Of a stretch of 64,000 nucleotides of DNA, positions 58,564 through 64,000 are shown piece after piece. A program made the translations under genes and the position numbers. The notes below the pieces were generated by a model. It saw nothing but the letters and a program-made list of their open reading frames with translations. It was not told where the DNA came from and searched no databases. Location: positions 124,001 through 188,000 of the forward strand of contig CAKVAS010000003.1 in the NCBI GenBank assembly GCA_934725015.1, in the 5' to 3' direction. This DNA is from an uncultured Bacteroidales bacterium (lineage in GTDB: Bacteria > Bacteroidota > Bacteroidia > Bacteroidales > UBA932). Numbering within the stretch: the stretch's first letter is position 1; every line of letters starts with the position of its first letter.

Positions 58564-61500
58564 TCAGTTGTGATAATACGTGTCCGTCACAGGAGCGGAT
58601 GAATAATATTGTATCGCGTTGATTCTCAGAAGATATGTCTGAGGGCGAGGATTTCTCCACACGAGCCTTACATTGTGCCGTCCCTCGTCCATGCGGTATT
58701 TCCACGCAGGTTCGAGCTTTCTGGAAGTCCCGCGCATCGGGAGAAGCGAAACTTGGTCGAGAGAGCCGTCAATCCACACCTCGATTTCTGCCACATAGTC
58801 ATCGTTCTGCTCGGCCATGGCAAAGACCTCCGAGCCGACGTGCTTCTTGGAAACCCTGTCCGCATAGTCACGGCTTATTCCGCGCAGGCACACGAGATTC
58901 CCCCAGATGCAGAAGCCGTTTCCGCTGAAGTCGAATTCATATTCCTTCTCCATCCACGCGTCCTTCTGGTCGCGGAAAATCGGATATGTGTCAATGAAAT
59001 TCTGCTCAAGCGGAAGAACCGCCGCACGGGCCTGCGGAATGCTCACTTTGTCGTCTGAGACCTCGCCGCCGTTGCGCCCAATCAGTTCAAGCGCGTGGGA
59101 GAAGGAATAGTCAGAGCCTTTGGCAAGCGAGACGTCGGTGCCCTCGAAGTCCTTGTCCCAGATTTCCTCAAGAGGAGCCTTCCAGAACTCCGGGATGGCC
59201 TTCTTGCCGTACATCACTCCGAGCACGCCTCCGACGGTCGCCGGATTGCAGTCGCTGTCCTGACCGCAGCGTGTGGCAATCTCGATTGACCTGGCGAAGT
59301 CGCCTCCTCCGTAGAGAAGCCCCATCGCCACATAGGCCGAGTTCAGTTTCGCGTCTATGTCAAAACTGAGGAAAACGCCCTTGGGACAGCCCGTGTCCGC
59401 GCCCCATTTCTTGAGAATCTCGAACCAGCACTGCTTCCAGTCGTCCGGATAGGCCTTATGAAATATGCGGACATCGTTCACACACTGCCAGAAGGTGCTC
59501 TCCTCCGGGATTCCCTCAAGAGCCGCGTCAAGGATGTCGGAAGGATTGCGGAGCACGAACGCCGCGGAATAGAGACCCGCGACGAAGGCGCCGCCGTAGA
59601 AGCCGTCGCCGCTGTTCATGATGTGCCCGACCTTGTCGGCTATGTCAAGCGCCTGGTTCAGCATTCCCGGAGACATCAGGCCAATGAAGTCCGCCTCAAT
59701 CTGAAAGTCGAGGTCGTCGGCATGAGGGTTGTTCATCCAGTTGCCGGACATCGGCGGCATTATGCCCTGACGGATGTTGTAGCGCCCGGCCTGATTGGCA
59801 TGGGCAAGGTGATAGTCCGCGTATGCGAAGTTCGCCGCAAGCTGTTCCGCCGTGCAGTCAAGCCCGTACTGTTCGAAGGCCTCGGCAAAGGTGAGGTCAT
59901 TGTAGATGTCGTCAAACAGACCCGGCTTGCGGTCCCACCAGTATTTCACATAGCCCTCGCCCCATGATATGGGCTGGGAATCAGGAATTAGGGTCCCCTG
60001 ATGCTTGAACTCGGTCGGCGCGCCATAGACCACGCCTATGGTCTGGCCTGCCCAGCCGCCTTCAATCCTGTCCCGGAGCTCTTCCTTGGACATAGTCACC
60101 ATTCCGGTGACTTCGGGAGCAGAAGCCTCATACACCTCAACCTCCGAAACGCAGATGAACGAGGACACGTTCTTCGTGTATTTATGCCAGTGCTTCTCTA
60201 TGTGGTCGTCTCCGATTACCCTCACTCCGCATGAAGTGACCGGACGGAAACTGAACAGGAACTCGGCGTTGTGGGGCTGGATGAAGACCACGTCGCTCTC
60301 CGGAAGCGCCGGCGAGACGGACGAGGTCACGGGCCGCCAGTTTCCCTTCTCATCAAGGACCTCAATCCTCATGTTGCTGTACCATCCGCCGAACTCCTCA
60401 AGGCAGCCGTATCTGAACGACACCTTGTCGAATGTCCTCGGCTCGTCCCAGATGTAGCCGAACCAGTCCCGCCTCGGGGCGTTGGACCCGGCGCTGAGCG
60501 AGCAGAACACCGAACCCGCGCCGGAAAGGACGCCGTCGTTGATGACATTCACGCTGTCGGCATAATATGCCCGCGAATTTGTGAGCCAGCAGGAGTCGAG
60601 AACCGCAAAGTTCGTCTTCATCACCGAAGCCGCCACCTTTCCCTCCGGAGCAATGTTGCGTCCGCGCACCGTGAGGTTGAAATCCTTGGTAATCGTGTCC
60701 TTGCCGTCAGAAAGCGAGAGTGTTATCCTGTAGTCACCCTTTTCCGAAGTCGTGCCGCCGAGACGTCCGTCCTTAAAGCGGAGACCTTCAGGGAGTTTCC
60801 CGCCGACAATCTTCCAGCTGTACTGTCGGTTAGAGACGCAGGCGAAGTCATAATCAACCGGTTCACCGCAGACTATGCGCGGCTGCGGCCCGACGCAGAA
60901 CTCAAGCGGGGCATTGAACTTTGCCGCCGTGTTCACGACAAGCCATTTCTTGCCGTCGCGCATCTCCACGCGCCCTCCGTTCTCGACCGCGACCTTTGCC
61001 GCCACCTCCACGGTCCTGTCAATCATGTCCTCGATTGACGCGTCCGGAAGGTCATATCTCGTCACGTTTATATACCTGTCGTTGAAAGGCTTCTTCCAGT
61101 GGGCGAAAGGCATTGACCATGAAGTCGGAACATTCTCGCCGCCGTTTATGACACCGAGTATTCCGCAGGTCGTCGCCGTCTGGTTGTCGGCGTCGAAGCC
61201 GAGGGCGCAGCCTATGTTGAGGGTCTTCTCGATGTCACCGTTTCCATAGAGGAGGGCAAGCATCCCCATCGCCCCGTTAAGATTGGCGTTCCAGATGGTC
61301 TTTGTGAACGAAGGCTCCTCCTCATAGTATTTCTTCTCAATGAACGCCCTCGCCTCGTGCCAGTCCTCCGGATTCTCGTCGTGGAGACGGATGCAGTCGC
61401 GGACTGTCTGCGCAAAGCGGTCATTCTCCGGAAGATATGCGAGGGCTCCTTCCATGAGCTTCCTGATGTCCGACTCGAAGAACGCGGCGGAGTACATCGC

Positions 61501-62103
61501 TCCATAGACCACCGTCGGAGAGGTCGCCCATGAGTCGCTGGTTATGCGGGCGGCCCACTCGGAGATTCCCGCCGCATAGGAGACCATTCCCGGAGCGGTA
61601 TATGACCATATCTCGTTAATGAGTTGAGGGTCAATCTGGAACCAGTGCGGGTTGTTGGCCTCGGAGCCCGTGAACGGAGGGGTGAGCCCGTAGTGCATCG
61701 CGCCGAGAGCCGCCCTGTTCGCCAGCCACACGCGGTCACGGATGTGGTACATCCAGCCCTCGCGCATCTGGGCATAAGTCGGACGCACTCCATATTTCTC
61801 CATCATCAGCAGGTACATATACTCAACGTCCGTGTCGTCGTCGGAGAACGCGCCATCGACGGCCGTCATCTTCTTCATCGCCTTGTTCCACACGAACGGT
61901 CCCTCGCCGGGCTGTTCGATGAACTTGTTCTCGTACTCAAGGCCGTAGATGTTCCCCACCATCTGCCCGAGCCACGCGCCTGCAATCTTGCTCCGCAGTT
62001 CGTCGAATGAAATGGCCTTTTCGGACTTGGGAGCCGAGGCGCAGGCGGAAAGGCAGAGGGACGCCGCCGCAATCAGATATATCAGATTCTTCTTCATAAT
62101 CAT
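58564..62103 (-). CDS. Large lipoprotein with two ADP-ribosylglycohydrolase-type domains
   Basis: The 1179-residue lipoprotein has a first ARH-type domain (about 30-370; GAWLGQMVGNIYGLEYENKF, FSDDDTDVEYMYLLMMEKYG, GCALGFDADNQTATTCGILG). An Ig-like putative domain follows (about 395-470), then a discoidin-like F5/8C domain (about 475-680). A second ARH-type domain spans about 690-1030 (GWAGQTIGVVYGAPTEFKHQ, FDDIYNDLTFAEAF, RCGQDSDCNPATVGGVLGVM), ending in a beta-sandwich tail. The first domain keeps the SDDDTD-like metal site closer to classical ARH, and the second resembles the neighbouring paralogue. The start overlaps the susD stop as TAATG, and ATG 62097 is an alternative. Confidence 0.8.
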   Translation of the reverse strand: MIMKKNLIYLIAAASLCLSACASAPKSEKAISFDELRSKIAGAWLGQMVGNIYGLEYENKFIEQPGEGPFVWNKAMKKMTAVDGAFSDDDTDVEYMYLLMMEKYGVRPTYAQMREGWMYHIRDRVWLANRAALGAMHYGLTPPFTGSEANNPHWFQIDPQLINEIWSYTAPGMVSYAAGISEWAARITSDSWATSPTVVYGAMYSAAFFESDIRKLMEGALAYLPENDRFAQTVRDCIRLHDENPEDWHEARAFIEKKYYEEEPSFTKTIWNANLNGAMGMLALLYGNGDIEKTLNIGCALGFDADNQTATTCGILGVINGGENVPTSWSMPFAHWKKPFNDRYINVTRYDLPDASIEDMIDRTVEVAAKVAVENGGRVEMRDGKKWLVVNTAAKFNAPLEFCVGPQPRIVCGEPVDYDFACVSNRQYSWKIVGGKLPEGLRFKDGRLGGTTSEKGDYRITLSLSDGKDTITKDFNLTVRGRNIAPEGKVAASVMKTNFAVLDSCWLTNSRAYYADSVNVINDGVLSGAGSVFCSLSAGSNAPRRDWFGYIWDEPRTFDKVSFRYGCLEEFGGWYSNMRIEVLDEKGNWRPVTSSVSPALPESDVVFIQPHNAEFLFSFRPVTSCGVRVIGDDHIEKHWHKYTKNVSSFICVSEVEVYEASAPEVTGMVTMSKEELRDRIEGGWAGQTIGVVYGAPTEFKHQGTLIPDSQPISWGEGYVKYWWDRKPGLFDDIYNDLTFAEAFEQYGLDCTAEQLAANFAYADYHLAHANQAGRYNIRQGIMPPMSGNWMNNPHADDLDFQIEADFIGLMSPGMLNQALDIADKVGHIMNSGDGFYGGAFVAGLYSAAFVLRNPSDILDAALEGIPEESTFWQCVNDVRIFHKAYPDDWKQCWFEILKKWGADTGCPKGVFLSFDIDAKLNSAYVAMGLLYGGGDFARSIEIATRCGQDSDCNPATVGGVLGVMYGKKAIPEFWKAPLEEIWDKDFEGTDVSLAKGSDYSFSHALELIGRNGGEVSDDKVSIPQARAAVLPLEQNFIDTYPIFRDQKDAWMEKEYEFDFSGNGFCIWGNLVCLRGISRDYADRVSKKHVGSEVFAMAEQNDDYVAEIEVWIDGSLDQVSLLPMRGTSRKLEPAWKYRMDEGRHNVRLVWRNPRPQTYLLRINAIQYYSSAPVTDTYYHN

Positions 62104-63671
62104 TATTTGTCGTATCCGTCATTCTGCAGAAGATTCGGGTTGTCTCCCCTCCTCAGGTCAGGGATAGGCAGGAGCTTCATGTAGTCCTTGCCCTCCGGCT
62201 TGGCCCACCACGCCCCGGTGTATTTCCCGAAGCGGATGAGGTCCTGACGTGACCAGCCTTCAAGCGCGAGCTCGTGCTGACGCTCAAGCAGAAGGTTGTC
62301 GAGAGTGAGTTCGGAGGCGGTCATCGGAGAGAGTCCGGCACGCTCCCTTATGCGCGCAAATTCCGGAACGGCAGCCGCCTCGGCGGTTTTTCCCTGACGC
62401 ACGAGAGCCTCGACATACATGAGCACCACGTCGGAATATCTCATGAGATAGAAGTCATTCTCCATCGAAATCTTATAGGACGAAAGCGTACCGTCGGTCT
62501 GATACGGCCATTTGATGATTCTCGCGCCCTCGAAGCGTCCGATTCCGTCGGTGTATTTGCTCTCGTCGATAGGCGAGCCTGTCAGGATGTAGTCCTTGAG
62601 GACGGTCTGCTTGTTCCCGGAGCCGTCAATCACGACTTCCTTGTACTGGTACTTTGTCCCGTCAGGGTTATAGACCTGCCCGAAAAGCCAAGTGTCGGCC
62701 TTGCGGGTGTCGCCCGGTTCGTAGGAGTCGAAGAAGTCAGGCTGCGCCATCAGAGAGCCGTTCCATGTGTCGCCGATGTTGAAGGCCTTCTGGAGGTCGT
62801 CGTTGAAGGTCATCACATAGATGTAGAACGCGTTGTTCGTATAGACGCTGCTGTGAGGGATGGCGAATATGGCCTCCGGACCGTTCTCGTTGTTTATCGC
62901 GAAGTTCGCGGCGTATGTGGAGGCAAGGCTGTAATGCCCGCCGGTCATGATTTCCCCGCAGACCTCCTCGGCCTCGTCATAGCGCGGGGTGCCGGTCCAC
63001 TCCTCGGAGTTGAGGTAAATCTTAGCGAGGAGGAACTGAGCCACGCCCTTGGTCACCCTGCCGTAGGTAGCCGAGGTGACGTTCTCGTCAAGCAGGCCGA
63101 TGTTCTCCTTTATCTCGTCTTCGATGAACTTGAGCATGAACTTGCGGTCCTTCTGCTCCGGATAGCCGGTCTCGGTCTTGTTTATTGAATAAGGGACATT
63201 CCCCCAGCAGTCAACGGCGAGAAGGTAGTAGAATGCCCTCAGCACCTTGATTTCGGCCGTGCTCTTCATGACGGTCTCCGACTGCTCCGGCACCTTAGAA
63301 AGCTCGTATATCGCGTCGTTGCAGGCCGCGATGCCGTCGAAGCAGAAGTCCCAGCCGCAGCGGACGAGCTTGTTTCCGGCCGGGATGGCGTGTCTCTGGA
63401 GCTCGCCGTACCGCGCCTCCGCCCAGCTTCCGTTGTATGCCCTCGGAATCGCGGCCTCGTTGGAAAGCTGGAGGATGAGCGTCATCATGCTCTGCTCGGA
63501 ACCCCAGTTCTGCAGTTCCGTGTAAGGCCTCGCCGTATAAAGGGCGACATTCGCGTCGTCGCTGAGGAACGTGTCCTTCGGAATACGGGAATATATTTCC
63601 TCGTCAAGGTTTGTGCAGGACACGGCGGCAAACAGCGCCGCTGCCGCAGATATTTTGAAAATCCGTTTCAT
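62103..63671 (-). CDS. susD: SusD/RagB family nutrient-binding lipoprotein
   Basis: The 522-residue lipoprotein (signal to LFAAVSC, Cys about 19) shows SusD features: WDFCFDGIAACNDAIYELSK, then EIKVLRAFYYLLAVDCWGNV and YSDVVLMYVEALVRQGKTAE. LLLERQHELALEGWSRQDLI precedes the end, and PEGKDYMKLLPIPDLRRGDN closes it. It follows susC by 11 bases and shares its stop with the next start (TAATG). The ligand is probably the compound processed by the downstream ADP-ribosylglycohydrolase-type enzymes. Confidence 0.95.
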   Translation of the reverse strand: MKRIFKISAAAALFAAVSCTNLDEEIYSRIPKDTFLSDDANVALYTARPYTELQNWGSEQSMMTLILQLSNEAAIPRAYNGSWAEARYGELQRHAIPAGNKLVRCGWDFCFDGIAACNDAIYELSKVPEQSETVMKSTAEIKVLRAFYYLLAVDCWGNVPYSINKTETGYPEQKDRKFMLKFIEDEIKENIGLLDENVTSATYGRVTKGVAQFLLAKIYLNSEEWTGTPRYDEAEEVCGEIMTGGHYSLASTYAANFAINNENGPEAIFAIPHSSVYTNNAFYIYVMTFNDDLQKAFNIGDTWNGSLMAQPDFFDSYEPGDTRKADTWLFGQVYNPDGTKYQYKEVVIDGSGNKQTVLKDYILTGSPIDESKYTDGIGRFEGARIIKWPYQTDGTLSSYKISMENDFYLMRYSDVVLMYVEALVRQGKTAEAAAVPEFARIRERAGLSPMTASELTLDNLLLERQHELALEGWSRQDLIRFGKYTGAWWAKPEGKDYMKLLPIPDLRRGDNPNLLQNDGYDK

Positions 63672-63682
63672 TTCCTTTGAAT

Positions 63683-64000
63683 TTAGAACTTAATGCTCGC
63701 GCCCAGTGTGAATACTCTTGTTCTCGGATAGTAGCTCAGACCCTCGATGCACGGGGTGAGCCCGCTCCTCTTCACCTCCGGATCCACGCCCTTGTAGCCG
63801 GTGAGCACGAAGAGGTTCTGGCCAGTCAGCGAGAAGCCGAGGCTCTTGACGAAATTCCTGTTCTTCAGAGGAACATTGTAGCTGAGGGTGAGGTTGTCGA
63901 GCTTGAGGAAGGACGCGTCCTCGATGTACTTGGAGCAATAGACGACCTTGCCGGTGTATTCAGGCTCGTCGAGCCAGCTGGCAAGGACATTCTTGAGTCC
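63683..64000 (-). CDS. susC: C-terminal end of a SusC/RagA TonB-linked receptor (cut by window edge)
   Basis: The last 105 residues of a SusC protein are visible, read on the minus strand and stopping at 63683-63685. Typical pieces are YIEDASFLKLDNLTLSYNVP, LTGQNLFVLTGYKGVDPEV and the final strand TRVFTLGASIKF. It is the first visible gene of the operon that continues into susD and the ADP-ribosylglycohydrolase genes. Upstream genes and the promoter lie outside the window. Confidence 0.93.
   Translation of the reverse strand, partial: GLKNVLASWLDEPEYTGKVVYCSKYIEDASFLKLDNLTLSYNVPLKNRNFVKSLGFSLTGQNLFVLTGYKGVDPEVKRSGLTPCIEGLSYYPRTRVFTLGASIKF

Overview
The window is a piece of a Bacteroidales (Bacteroidota) chromosome with moderately high GC. 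The evidence is two SusC/SusD pairs, TonB-linked receptors, ECF sigma factors, lipoprotein signal peptides ending in a cysteine, start codons without Shine-Dalgarno sequences, and many promoters of the Bacteroidota type (TTTG, about 20 bases, TANNTTTG). Gene order such as DUF4271-hemD-rnpA, the two-domain NagB/PIG-L protein and YifB/ComM fits the same order. A Rikenellaceae-like or uncultured Bacteroidales lineage is plausible, but the sequence alone does not fix the genus.

Layout. From 1 to 18 kb the genes are mostly housekeeping: a DUF2723 membrane protein, a SUI1 factor, DUF4271-hemD-rnpA, yidD on the opposite strand, a secreted FAD enzyme, tRNA-Pro(TGG), a LolD-like ATPase, a TrmN6-like methyltransferase, an ECF sigma/anti-sigma/Spy-like set, lepA, mdh, a structured RNA candidate and a phosphopantetheinyl transferase. 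From 17 to 33 kb lies a beta-mannan-type polysaccharide utilization locus: SSS symporter, GH130 phosphorylase, SusC, SusD, a surface-lipoprotein candidate and a GH26 mannanase on the minus strand, divergent from an esterase-GH2 fusion, an AraC regulator and a clan GH-A lipoprotein. From 33 to 53 kb are an SDR epimerase, an EnvC-like factor with a TPR protein, a second sigma factor with an anti-sigma/beta-barrel protein, MlaF/MlaE, tsaE, a ComM-like ATPase, sufB-pnuC-sufC-sufD-ispE and two NagB paralogues. From 53.6 kb to the end a minus-strand SusCD operon carries two ADP-ribosylglycohydrolase-family lipoproteins (one with two catalytic-type domains), an esterase, a small lipoprotein and a GRP-type sugar transporter. 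It looks like a scavenging locus for ADP-ribosyl, nucleoside or ribose compounds.

The most unusual feature is not a gene. At least seven copies of a roughly 120-base nested hairpin element sit at the 3' ends of genes. The core and the end boxes are conserved. The middle stems vary between copies with compensating changes. The outermost arms are unique to each locus and are made from the end of the neighbouring gene, sometimes including its stop codon, plus a downstream inverted copy. A second dispersed repeat lies in 5' leaders and operon spacers, and a third is a short tandem repeat in intergenic DNA.

Limits: all functions are read from motifs and gene context by eye. No homology search, folding program or expression data was used.
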